Assembly (NCBI RefSeq): GCF_023952475.1
Contig: NZ_JALHRX010000017.1
Location: forward strand, 79,437-143,436
DNA: 64,000 nt
Origin: Cupriavidus sp. WGlv3
GTDB lineage: Bacteria; Pseudomonadota; Gammaproteobacteria; Burkholderiales; Burkholderiaceae
Direction of reading: 5' to 3'
Numbering within the stretch: position 1 is the stretch's first letter; each line of letters opens with the position of its first letter. Positions 1 through 9,420 of the stretch are shown one piece after another. The notes under the pieces are model-generated. The model had not been told where the DNA came from and made no database searches. It saw only the letters and a program-made list of their open reading frames with translations. A program made the position numbers and the translations under genes.

Positions 1-2313
1 GTCGCCCAGTAGGTCCGCGCCGGTGACCAGATAGGTCAGTGCAGAGGCATAGGCCGTCGACGCCTTGGCGCGCTGGCCGGCAATTAGATTGAATTCGGCC
101 AGTTGCTCGCGTTCGGCCTGATCTGTGATCAGCGAGGCGCCACGATTGAGCTGCCCCACGATTTCAAAGATCGCCTCTTCGCGCTTCTCCGTGCAGGTTT
201 GTGCAGCGAGCAGCCGCCCGATCCGCAGATGGATCTCGGTGCGAGAGGCCTCCGGGATCTGCGAATAAGCGGCCTCGTGAACGCGATCGTGGATAAATTG
301 GTACGAGCCTTCCGACCGCTCGACCAGCTCCTGGCGGACCGCCTCCCACAACGCCGTGTGAACCTGTGGCGCGGGCATGTCGAGAACGGTCGATAGTGTT
401 GCAATCTCGGCGACGTTGCCGAGACAGGCAAGCTGGTGCAATGCCCGCTGCGTCTCGGCCGGCAGGCGGGCCAGCTTGACGACCATCAGGTCCACGACAT
501 TGTCGGTGTAGCCCTTGGCATGAATGCGGTCGGCATTCCAGCACCATTGCCTCGCGTCATGATCGAAGGCAAGCAGATCCTCGTCGACCAGCGCGTGCAG
601 GAACTGGATCACGAAGAACGGATTCCCCGCGGTCTTGTCATGTACCAGTCGCGCCAGGGGGGCGATGCGCTCCGGCTCACTGTGCAATGCCTCCGCGACC
701 AGCTCTGTGATGTGCTTGCCGCCAAGCGGCGCCAGGGTGATTTGCTCGATCCTGGCGCCCGCGTCGCGGATCGCCTGGAGCTTGCGCGTGAGCGGATGCG
801 TGGCATCGACCTCATTGTCGCGATAGGCGCCGATCAACATCAGGTGGCGCAGTTCCGAACGGGTCAGCAGGTGCTCGAGCAGGTCGAGCGTTGCCGCGTC
901 GAGCCATTGCAGATCGTCCAGAAACAGGGCGAGCGGATGCTCCTCGCGCGCAAACACGCCGATAAAGCTGCGGAACACGAGCAGGAAGCGGTGTTGTGCC
1001 TGTTGTGGCTCGAGCACGGGCACCGGTGGCGGCTCGCCGATGATGAGCTTCAGCTCGGGAATCAGGTCGGTCATCAGCCGGGCGTTGGGCCCAAGCGCCT
1101 CCAGCAACGCCCCGCGCCAGCTCGCCAGTTCCGCGTCGCGCTTGCCCAGCAGCGGCCGCACCAGGCCCTGGAATGCCTGCACCAGGGTCGAATAGGGAAT
1201 GTCGCGCTTGTACTGGTCGAACTTGCCGGATGCGAAGATGCCCCGTGGCGGCACCAGCACCTTGTGCAGTTCATTGACGACCGAGGATTTGCCGATGCCG
1301 GAATAACCGGAGACGAGCACCAGCTCCGGCGTGCCGCTCTTCAGAGTCCGATCGAACGCTTCGATGAGGATACCGACCTCGCGCTCCCGGCCGTACAGCT
1401 TCTCCGGAACAAGCAGCTGGTCGCGCGTGCCGTGCTCGTCCAGCGGGAACTCGTCAACACGGTGCTGTCGCTCCCAGTCTGCCAGACAGCGCTGCAGGTC
1501 ATGTTCGACCCCGGCGGCGGTCTGGTAGCGCTCCTCGGCAGTCTTGGCCAGCAGCTTCATGACGACGTGCGATACCACCGTGGGAATGGAATCGATCCGC
1601 ATGCTGGGCGGCTCCGGCTTCCTGGCGATATGGCAGTGCACCCACTCCATCGGATCAGCGCCCGTGAACGGCAAGGTGCCGGTCAACATCTGGTACAGCG
1701 TGACGCCGAAAGCATAGAGATCGCTGCGCGAATCGATCGAACGGTTCATGCGTCCGGTCTGCTCTGGCGCCATGTAGGCCAGCGTGCCGGCGATGGTCTC
1801 GGGCGGCTCCGGGGCCTGCCGCTCGCGCGGCAGCCGCGAGGCCAGGCCGAAGCCGGTGAGCCGAACCCTTCCGTCGGCGCAATTGACCACGATATGGGTG
1901 GGCTTGAGATCCTTGTGAATCAGGCCGCGCTGGTGCAGCTTGACCAGCGCTGCGGCAATTCCGGCCGCGAGCCGCAGGCATTGGCCGATTTCCATGGGCG
2001 CCCCGAGCAGGCGCGCAAGCGGCTCGCCGGAGGGGTCCTCGAGCACCAGCAGGTTCCGACCACCCTCCCGCACCAGTTCCAGCGGCCGCAACGCCCACGC
2101 GCCATCGAGGTCGTCCTTCAGGCCGAATTCGTGGGCCAGGCGGTCAAGGCTGGCGGGCGTGGGTTGCTCCGCGGCAGACAGCGCAAGCAGCACGTGATGG
2201 TCATCGCCCTCCCCGGGGCGCCGCCCCCGGCAGAAGACGCGCTCGCCGTCCTCCCACAAGATTTGCAGGCTCAGGCTGCTCACCATAGGCGCCGAAACCA
2301 TGTGTAGGTTCAT
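1..2313 (-). CDS. Trifunctional Ser/Thr-kinase-like / AAA ATPase / (sensor kinase) protein, 5' part only
   Basis: The first 771 codons are present and the gene runs off the left edge. The chosen ATG has a GGAG sequence about 10 nt upstream. Residues about 20-280 form a protein-kinase-like domain: a catalytic-loop HKDLKP at 132-137, an APE motif at 181-183, and the C-lobe stretch SIDSRSDLYAFGVTLYQMLT. An AAA/STAND ATPase follows, with Walker A GYSGIGKSS near 335-343 and a Walker B-like LFLDDLQWLD. This order matches the multi-sensor 'multi-kinase' family, whose C-terminal half usually carries GAF and histidine-kinase domains; that half is outside the window. Oddly, the kinase domain has GFG (153-155) in place of DFG, His for the catalytic-loop Asn, and Ala where the N-lobe Lys should be, so it may not phosphorylate. 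Likely cytoplasmic; the signal sensed is unknown. Confidence 0.85.
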   Translation of the reverse strand, partial: MNLHMVSAPMVSSLSLQILWEDGERVFCRGRRPGEGDDHHVLLALSAAEQPTPASLDRLAHEFGLKDDLDGAWALRPLELVREGGRNLLVLEDPSGEPLARLLGAPMEIGQCLRLAAGIAAALVKLHQRGLIHKDLKPTHIVVNCADGRVRLTGFGLASRLPRERQAPEPPETIAGTLAYMAPEQTGRMNRSIDSRSDLYAFGVTLYQMLTGTLPFTGADPMEWVHCHIARKPEPPSMRIDSIPTVVSHVVMKLLAKTAEERYQTAAGVEHDLQRCLADWERQHRVDEFPLDEHGTRDQLLVPEKLYGREREVGILIEAFDRTLKSGTPELVLVSGYSGIGKSSVVNELHKVLVPPRGIFASGKFDQYKRDIPYSTLVQAFQGLVRPLLGKRDAELASWRGALLEALGPNARLMTDLIPELKLIIGEPPPVPVLEPQQAQHRFLLVFRSFIGVFAREEHPLALFLDDLQWLDAATLDLLEHLLTRSELRHLMLIGAYRDNEVDATHPLTRKLQAIRDAGARIEQITLAPLGGKHITELVAEALHSEPERIAPLARLVHDKTAGNPFFVIQFLHALVDEDLLAFDHDARQWCWNADRIHAKGYTDNVVDLMVVKLARLPAETQRALHQLACLGNVAEIATLSTVLDMPAPQVHTALWEAVRQELVERSEGSYQFIHDRVHEAAYSQIPEASRTEIHLRIGRLLAAQTCTEKREEAIFEIVGQLNRGASLITDQAEREQLAEFNLIAGQRAKASTAYASALTYLVTGADLLGD

Positions 2314-2554
2314 CTCGCACTCCGAAAGAGGCTTCTGCCCAGCGTCAGGCTGGAGACGAACGCCACATTCGTCCGACATAACGGGCAAGATACGCTCAAA
2401 GAGCCTTTCGCCCCGGCGTTACTGCAGTACCGTGCGCCTCCTTAGCTTACACCTCGGCGCCGCGCCACCATGGGATTAGCGCGTCGGCCCATAATGACCG
2501 CCAGCACACCTTACGATAACGGTGCCCGGACGCACGGAGCGATCAAACGACCAC

Positions 2555-2584
2555 AAAAAAAAAAGACCCAGATCGCTCTGAGTC
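2555..2584 (-). terminator. Intrinsic terminator of tRNA-Val
   Basis: On the minus strand an 8-bp stem (GACTCAGA / TCTGGGTC, one G-U pair) with a GCGA loop is followed by ten T residues. It lies about 24 nt after the tRNA-Val 3' end. Confidence 0.85.
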
Positions 2585-2607
2585 CTTGATTCGCGCTGGC
2601 AGAGCGG

Positions 2608-2683
2608 TGGTGGGTGCTGAGGGGTTCGAACCCCCGACCTACGCCTTGTAAGGGCGCCGCTCTACCAACTGAGCTAAGCACCC
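2608..2683 (-). tRNA. tRNA-Val (anticodon TAC)
   Basis: This is a 76-nt cloverleaf including an encoded CCA. The acceptor stem is GGGTGCT/AGCACCC, the anticodon loop CTTACAA gives anticodon TAC (reads GTA), and the T arm contains GGTTCGAACC. A poly-T terminator follows. It sits alone between the kinase gene and lon. Confidence 0.95.
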
Positions 2684-2814
2684 GCTCGACCATCGCAGGC
2701 TGTCTGCCTGCAAACTTGCTGAACGCTCCGCACCTCGCGGCAGCTGCCGTGGTTTGCGTTGCGAGGGCGCAAGTTTAATACATGTGATTTCGATTTGCCA
2801 AGGCCCGCGCGGAC

Positions 2815-2850
2815 AAAAAAAACGCCGCCGGGCATCGCTGCCCTGCGGCG
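2815..2850 (-). terminator. Intrinsic terminator downstream of lon
   Basis: On the minus strand a 12-bp GC-rich stem (CGCCGCAGGGCA paired with TGCCCGGCGGCG, one wobble) is followed by a run of eight T. It begins about 25 nt after the lon stop codon. Confidence 0.85.
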
Positions 2851-2875
2851 TTTTGTTCATGCGGCCGAGGCGTAG

Positions 2876-5287
2876 TCAGTGGTGCAGGCGCTCGACCTTG
2901 GCCGTGGCCTTGTCGGCCACCTCGGCGGGCTTGGCGTCTTCTTCCGGCAGCGCCTCGGGCTTGCGCTCGAGCGCCAGTTCCAGCACCTTGTCGATCCAGC
3001 GCACCGGCACGATCTCGATGGCGTTCTTGACGTTGTCCGGGATCTCGGCCAGGTCCTTGACGTTTTCCTCGGGGATCAGCACCAGCTTGATGCCGCCGCG
3101 GTGGGCTGCCAGCAGCTTCTCCTTGAGGCCGCCGATGGGCAGCACCTCGCCGCGCAGCGTGATCTCGCCGGTCATGGCGACATCCGCGCGCACCGGGATG
3201 CCGGTCAGCACCGACACCAGCGCCGTGGTCATGGCACCGCCCGCAGACGGGCCGTCCTTGGGCGTGGCGCCTTCGGGCACGTGGATGTGGATGTCGCGCT
3301 TCTCGAACATCTCATCCGTGATGCCCAGGCGGCGTGCCCGCGAACGCACCACCGAGCGCGCGGCCTCGACCGATTCCTTCATCACGTCGCCCAGCGAACC
3401 GGTGCGCGTGATGTTGCCCTTGCCCGGCATGATCGCGGCTTCGATGGTCAGCAGGTCTCCGCCCACCTCGGTCCACGCCAGGCCAGTCACCTGGCCCACC
3501 TGGTTTTCCTTGCCGGCCAGGCCGAAGTCGTACTTGCGTACGCCCAGGAACTTGTCGAGGTTGTCCGAATCGACCTTGATCGTGCCCGACTCCTTCTTCA
3601 GCAGCAGCAGCTTGACCGCCTTGCGGGCAATCTTGGAGACCTCGCGTTCGAGCGAACGCACACCGGCTTCGCGCGTGTAGTAGCGGATGATGTCGCGGAT
3701 CGCCGCATCGGTGACCTCGATCTCGCCCGGCTTCAGACCATTGTTCTTGATCTGTTTCGGCAGCAGGTAACGCGTGGCGATGTTGAGCTTCTCTTCCTCG
3801 GTGTAACCCGACAGGCGGATCACTTCCATACGGTCGAGCAGCGGCGGCGGAATGTTCAGCGAGTTCGACGTCGCCACGAACATCACGTCGGACAGGTCGA
3901 AGTCGACCTCGATGTAGTGGTCCTGGAACGTGTGGTTCTGTTCCGGGTCCAGCACCTCGAGCAGCGCCGACGACGGATCGCCGCGGAAATCCTGGCCCAT
4001 CTTGTCGATCTCGTCGAGCAGGAAGAGCGGATTGCGCACGCCAACCTTCGACAGGCTCTGCAGGATCTTGCCCGGCATCGACCCGATGTAGGTACGGCGG
4101 TGGCCGCGGATCTCGGCCTCGTCACGCACGCCACCCAGTGCCATGCGCACGAACTTGCGGTTCGTCGCGCGCGCCACCGACTGGCCGAGCGAGGTCTTGC
4201 CCACGCCGGGAGGCCCGACCAGGCAGAGGATGGGTGCCTTCACCTTGTCCACGCGCTGTTGCACCGCGAGGTACTCGAGAATGCGTTCCTTGACCTTCTC
4301 CAGGCCATAGTGGTCTTCATCCAGCACGCGCTCGGCGTTGGCGAGGTCGTTGTTGACCTTGCTCTTCTTGCGCCACGGCAGGTTCACCAGCGTGTCGATG
4401 TAGTTGCGCACGACGGTGGCCTCGGCCGACATCGGCGACATCAGCTTGAGCTTCTTGAATTCGGCGTCGGCCTTCTTCTTGGCTTCCTTCGGCATGCGCG
4501 CAGCCTTGATGCGCTTGTCGAGTTCTTCCAGGTCGGCGCCTTCTTCGCCCTCGCCCAGTTCCTTCTGGATGGCCTTGACCTGCTCGTTCAGGTAGTACTC
4601 GCGCTGGCTCTTCTCCATCTGGCGCTTGACGCGGCCACGGATGCGCTTTTCGACCTGCAGGATGTCGATCTCGCCCTCGAGCTGCGACAGCAGGCTTTCC
4701 AGGCGCTCGGTCACGTTGACCATCTCCAGGATCTTCTGCTTCTGCTCGAGCTTGATCGGCAGGTGCGCGGCGATGGTATCCGCCAGGCGCCCGGCCTCGT
4801 CGATGCCCGACAGCGAGGTCAGGATCTCCGGAGGGATCTTCTTGTTGAGCTTCACGTACTGGTCGAACTGCGACACGATCGCGCGGCGCAGGGCCTCGGT
4901 CTCGGCGCTTTCGCCAGGTGCGGGCGGCACGGGCACGGCTTCGCACATGAAGTGCGAATCGTCCTCGCTCACCTCGCGGATGTTTGCGCGCTGGGTGCCC
5001 TCGACCAGCACCTTCACGGTACCGTCGGGCAGCTTCAGCATTTGCAGGATATTGGCGATGCAGCCGACCTCGTACAGGTCGTCGGCGGTCGGCTCGTCCT
5101 TGGCCGCCGTCTTCTGGGCTACGAGCATGATGCTCTTGCCCGCCTCCATCGCAGTCTCAAGCGCCTTGATGGACTTTGGGCGTCCCACGAACAGCGGGAT
5201 CACCATGTGCGGAAACACCACCACGTCGCGCAGCGGCAACAGTGGGAGGCGAATCGGCTCGGCCGGGAGGAGTTGTGTTCCGGACAT
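2876..5287 (-). CDS. lon: ATP-dependent Lon protease
   Basis: Cytoplasmic AAA+ serine protease that unfolds and degrades damaged and regulatory proteins. It has 803 residues, close to the usual length. The N-terminal substrate-binding domain begins at LPLLPLRDVVVFPHMVIPL. Walker A GPPGVGKTS is near residue 357. The catalytic dyad is Ser near 681 in DGPSAGGAM and Lys near 723 in GGLKEKLL. The start chosen is the second of two adjacent ATG codons because GGGG lies 6 nt upstream; an in-frame ATG at 5308 (810 residues) lacks a Shine-Dalgarno sequence. A sigma-32-like promoter lies just upstream. The gene follows clpX and clpP on the same strand but has its own promoter and terminator, so it is probably a separate unit. 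Confidence 0.97.
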   Translation of the reverse strand: MSGTQLLPAEPIRLPLLPLRDVVVFPHMVIPLFVGRPKSIKALETAMEAGKSIMLVAQKTAAKDEPTADDLYEVGCIANILQMLKLPDGTVKVLVEGTQRANIREVSEDDSHFMCEAVPVPPAPGESAETEALRRAIVSQFDQYVKLNKKIPPEILTSLSGIDEAGRLADTIAAHLPIKLEQKQKILEMVNVTERLESLLSQLEGEIDILQVEKRIRGRVKRQMEKSQREYYLNEQVKAIQKELGEGEEGADLEELDKRIKAARMPKEAKKKADAEFKKLKLMSPMSAEATVVRNYIDTLVNLPWRKKSKVNNDLANAERVLDEDHYGLEKVKERILEYLAVQQRVDKVKAPILCLVGPPGVGKTSLGQSVARATNRKFVRMALGGVRDEAEIRGHRRTYIGSMPGKILQSLSKVGVRNPLFLLDEIDKMGQDFRGDPSSALLEVLDPEQNHTFQDHYIEVDFDLSDVMFVATSNSLNIPPPLLDRMEVIRLSGYTEEEKLNIATRYLLPKQIKNNGLKPGEIEVTDAAIRDIIRYYTREAGVRSLEREVSKIARKAVKLLLLKKESGTIKVDSDNLDKFLGVRKYDFGLAGKENQVGQVTGLAWTEVGGDLLTIEAAIMPGKGNITRTGSLGDVMKESVEAARSVVRSRARRLGITDEMFEKRDIHIHVPEGATPKDGPSAGGAMTTALVSVLTGIPVRADVAMTGEITLRGEVLPIGGLKEKLLAAHRGGIKLVLIPEENVKDLAEIPDNVKNAIEIVPVRWIDKVLELALERKPEALPEEDAKPAEVADKATAKVERLHH

Positions 5288-5317
5288 CATTTTCCCCAAG
5301 TCAGTCATTTAAGGCGT

Positions 5318-5345
5318 AAATTGGGCCGCCCGAATCGATTACAAG
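5318..5345 (-). promoter_or_regulatory. Candidate sigma-32 (heat-shock) promoter of lon
   Basis: Minus strand: CTTGTAA (5339-5345), 13-nt spacer, CCCAATTT (5318-5325). The sigma-32 consensus is CTTGAAA, 11-16 nt, CCCCATNT. The -10-like box ends about 30 nt before the lon ATG. Found by eye only. Confidence 0.5.
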
Positions 5346-5453
5346 ATACGTGCCAATCGATTCATCAAGGCAGGCAGATGCCGCTACCTGCACTTGGTGG
5401 CCCCTCTGAAACAGCATACCCGCGTTTCCTCCCTCTCGTCGGTAGAAATAAAC

Positions 5454-5489
5454 AAAAAAAAGCCGCTCGCTTCTACGCGAACGGCCTTT
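5454..5489 (-). terminator. Intrinsic terminator downstream of clpX
   Basis: Hairpin GCCG-C-TCGC / GCGA-A-CGGC with one internal mismatch and a 6-nt loop, followed on the minus strand by eight T. It lies about 55 nt after the clpX stop. A shorter T run on the plus side would give weak bidirectional activity. Confidence 0.7.
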
Positions 5490-5543
5490 TCCGCCCTGCT
5501 GCCCGTGTGGTGCCGACCTCTGACCACTCTGGCAGGCCTCGCG

Positions 5544-6821
<1,278 letters not shown>

Positions 6822-6969
6822 AGGAATCAGTCACTTTTGCAGTGCGCACACCGCGGGGCGACAGGCTCCTCGGCGATACGCTTCAAACGCATCATACGCC
6901 AAAACAATTGGCACCACCGGCGGTTCCCCCCGGCTGTGGGGCGAAGGCCCCGTTTCACCGGTTCCGATG

Positions 6970-6995
6970 CAAAAAACGAGGCACGGGGCCTCGTT
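6970..6995 (-). terminator. Intrinsic terminator downstream of clpP
   Basis: Minus strand: perfect 8-bp stem AACGAGGC / GCCTCGTT (6975-6982 with 6988-6995), 5-nt loop, then further T. It separates clpP from clpX. Confidence 0.85.
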
Positions 6996-7073
6996 CCGGT
7001 GTAGCCTTCGCCATTTGAGCCCAGCCGATGTGGCCGGCCGCCGTCGCACCACAGGGCACGGCGACGTGCCGCA

Positions 7074-7724
7074 TCAGCCGCGGCGGGCGAGCACCTTGTC
7101 GATCAGGCCGTAGTCGACCGCCTGGTCGCCGCTCATGAAGTTGTCGCGATCGGTGTCGCGCGCAATCTTCTCGACCGGCTGGCCGGTCACTTCCGACAGG
7201 ATGGTGTTGAGCCGCTCGCGCAGGTACAGGATCTCGCGCGCCTGGATCTCGATGTCCGAGGCCTGGCCGCGCGCGCCGCCCAGCGGCTGGTGGATCATGA
7301 TGCGCGAGTTGGGCAGCGCCGAACGCTTGCCCTTGGCACCCGCCGCCAGCAGGAAGGCGCCCATGCTGGCCGCCATGCCCATGCACAGCGTCGACACGTC
7401 CGGCTTGATGAACTGCATGGTGTCGTAGATGGCCAGCCCCGCCGACACCGAACCGCCCGGCGAATTGATGTACAGGGACACGTCCTTGTCGGGGTTCTCG
7501 CTTTCCAGGAACAGCAGCTGTGCCACCACCAGGTTGGCGGTCTGGTCGTTGACCTCGCCCACCATGAACACCACGCGCTCCTTCAGCAGGCGCGAGTAGA
7601 TGTCATAGGCGCGCTCGCCCCGGCCGGACTGCTCGACGACCATCGGCACCAGCCCCAGGCCCTGGGTTTCCAGTGCCGAAGCCTGCGTGGTGGCGAGACG
7701 GTCAAGCAAATCATTGCGGGTCAT
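7074..7724 (-). CDS. clpP: ATP-dependent Clp protease proteolytic subunit ClpP
   Basis: Serine peptidase that forms the tetradecameric chamber of ClpXP/ClpAP. 216 residues from the chosen ATG (MTRNDLLDRL), which has GGAG 8-9 nt upstream; an in-frame upstream start at 7760 would add 12 unlikely residues. The catalytic triad has the E. coli spacing: Ser120 (GMAASMGAF), His145 (MIHQP) and Asp194 (TDRDNFM). It lies between tig (upstream) and clpX (downstream), the common proteobacterial order tig-clpP-clpX-lon. Confidence 0.97.
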   Translation of the reverse strand: MTRNDLLDRLATTQASALETQGLGLVPMVVEQSGRGERAYDIYSRLLKERVVFMVGEVNDQTANLVVAQLLFLESENPDKDVSLYINSPGGSVSAGLAIYDTMQFIKPDVSTLCMGMAASMGAFLLAAGAKGKRSALPNSRIMIHQPLGGARGQASDIEIQAREILYLRERLNTILSEVTGQPVEKIARDTDRDNFMSGDQAVDYGLIDKVLARRG

Positions 7725-7823
7725 GCATGTTCTCCATGGATTCGTCGGATCGCAAGGCAATCCGGGTAACTCGGGAAGTTCCGGCCCCGCACCGTGGCGC
7801 GGGGCTGCCGGTCACTTCCGGCC

Positions 7824-9179
7824 TCAGGCTTGCTGCTGGTTGCCTTCGGCGGTGAGTTCCTCGAAGGACACCTTCTTGTCGGTGACCTTGGCCTTGCCGC
7901 ACACGAAATTTACCACGTTGTTTTCGAGCACGTAGGCTTCCATTTCGGCCAGGCGCTGCTGGTCGCCGTAGTACCAGCGCATGACTTCCTTCGGGTCCTC
8001 GTAGCTCTTGGCGAAGTCCTCGATCTCGGCCTTGATCTGGTCGGCCTTGGCTTCCAGGCCGTTGGCCTTGACGATCTCGGCCAGGATCAGGCCCAGCTTG
8101 ACGCGGCGCTCGGCCTGCTGCGCGAACATCTCGGCCGGGATCGGCATGTCCTTGGCGTTGGGCATGCCACGCTGCTCCAGGTCGCGGCGGGCCATTTCCA
8201 CCAGGCGCTCCTGGTCCTGCTCGATCAGGGCCTTGGGCACGTCCAGCTCGCTCGCCTTCAGCAGCGCTTCCATGACCTGGTCCTTCAGCATGGCGTGCGT
8301 GCGGCGCTTCACTTCGCGCTCGAGGTTCTCGCGGATGTCGGCGCGCATCTTGTCGACGCTGCCGTCGGCGATGCCCAGCGACTTGGCGAAGGCTTCATTC
8401 ACTTCCGGCAGGTGGGCCCACTCGATCTTCTTCAGGGTCACGGTGAACTCGGCGGTCTTGCCGGCCACTTCCTTGCCGTGGTAGTCGGCCGGGAAGGCCA
8501 GCGGGAAGGTCTTGCTTTCGCCAACCTTCAGGCCCAGCGCGGCCTGCTCGAACTCGGGCAGCATGCGGCCTTCGCCCAGCACGAACGGGAAGTCCTCGGC
8601 CTTGCCGCCGGCGAACTCTTCGCCGTCGATCTTGCCGACGAAGTCCAGCGTCACGCGGTCGCCGTTCTGCGCGGTGACGTCGGCACCGCCGTCGCCATGC
8701 TCGCCGGCTTCGCCGCGGGCGTGGTAGTGCACGCGCTGCTTGCGCAGGATGTCGATGGTCTTGTCGACTTCGGCGTCGGTGATCTCGGTGCCGGTGCGGG
8801 TGACTTCGGCCGCCGACAGGTCGCCGATGGTCACTTCCGGGTACACCTCGAAGGTGGCGTCGAACGCCACTTCATCCTCGCCCACGCCTTCGTTCTTGAT
8901 CTCGAACTTGGGCTGGCCGGCAACCTTGACGTCCTGTTCCTTGGTGATGTCGAAGAACTTGCGCGCGGCCTTGTCGAAGCGGACTTCGAACTCGACCTGC
9001 TGGCCGTATTGCTTCTCGACCATCTTCATCGGCACCTTGCCCGGACGGAAGCCCGACATCTTCACGGTCTTCGACAGGCGAACCAGGCGCTCCTGCTTTT
9101 CCTTCTCCACTTCGGCCTTGGGGATGGCCAGGGTCACCTTGCGGTCCAGCTTGCCGAGGTTCTCAATCACGTTCGACAT
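7824..9179 (-). CDS. tig: Trigger factor
   Basis: Ribosome-associated chaperone and peptidyl-prolyl isomerase that receives nascent chains. 451 residues. The N-terminal ribosome-binding domain includes GFRPGKVPMKMVEKQYG, containing the ribosome-docking signature. A central FKBP-type domain starts near GDRVTLDFVGKIDGEEF. A long helical C-terminal domain follows. It is the first gene of the tig-clpP-clpX-lon block. A GC-rich hairpin without a T tract lies at about 7780-7812 after its stop. Confidence 0.97.
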   Translation of the reverse strand: MSNVIENLGKLDRKVTLAIPKAEVEKEKQERLVRLSKTVKMSGFRPGKVPMKMVEKQYGQQVEFEVRFDKAARKFFDITKEQDVKVAGQPKFEIKNEGVGEDEVAFDATFEVYPEVTIGDLSAAEVTRTGTEITDAEVDKTIDILRKQRVHYHARGEAGEHGDGGADVTAQNGDRVTLDFVGKIDGEEFAGGKAEDFPFVLGEGRMLPEFEQAALGLKVGESKTFPLAFPADYHGKEVAGKTAEFTVTLKKIEWAHLPEVNEAFAKSLGIADGSVDKMRADIRENLEREVKRRTHAMLKDQVMEALLKASELDVPKALIEQDQERLVEMARRDLEQRGMPNAKDMPIPAEMFAQQAERRVKLGLILAEIVKANGLEAKADQIKAEIEDFAKSYEDPKEVMRWYYGDQQRLAEMEAYVLENNVVNFVCGKAKVTDKKVSFEELTAEGNQQQA

Positions 9180-9420
9180 GGTCGTAGATCCAATCCAGAA
9201 ATGTAGTTGTGTTCGTAGGTGCTGCCGTCTTGTACGCGTACCGCCCGCTTTACCGCCACAGCGCCGTCGCGACAGGACGGCCAGGGCAGCGCACCGGCGA
9301 ACGGAAAGCTCCGCGCAAACGGAAAACGGGGATTATCGCACGGTTTTGATTCGCTTCCGGCAGATTTTGCCCGGAACGCGCCGCAACCCTGCGGCCCCCG
9401 CTACGCCACGATGCGCCGCG

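Noticed and set aside
436..2307. Long plus-strand open frame (623 codons) opposite the kinase gene
   Set aside because: The minus strand encodes a coherent kinase/ATPase with motifs and a Shine-Dalgarno site. The plus frame is His/Gln/Arg-rich and motif-free, as usual for GC-rich antisense frames.
7780..7812. Hairpin after tig as an intrinsic terminator
   Set aside because: The stem GCCCCGCGC / GTGCGGGGC is strong but has no T tract on the minus strand. It may only slow polymerase before clpP, so it was not listed as a terminator.
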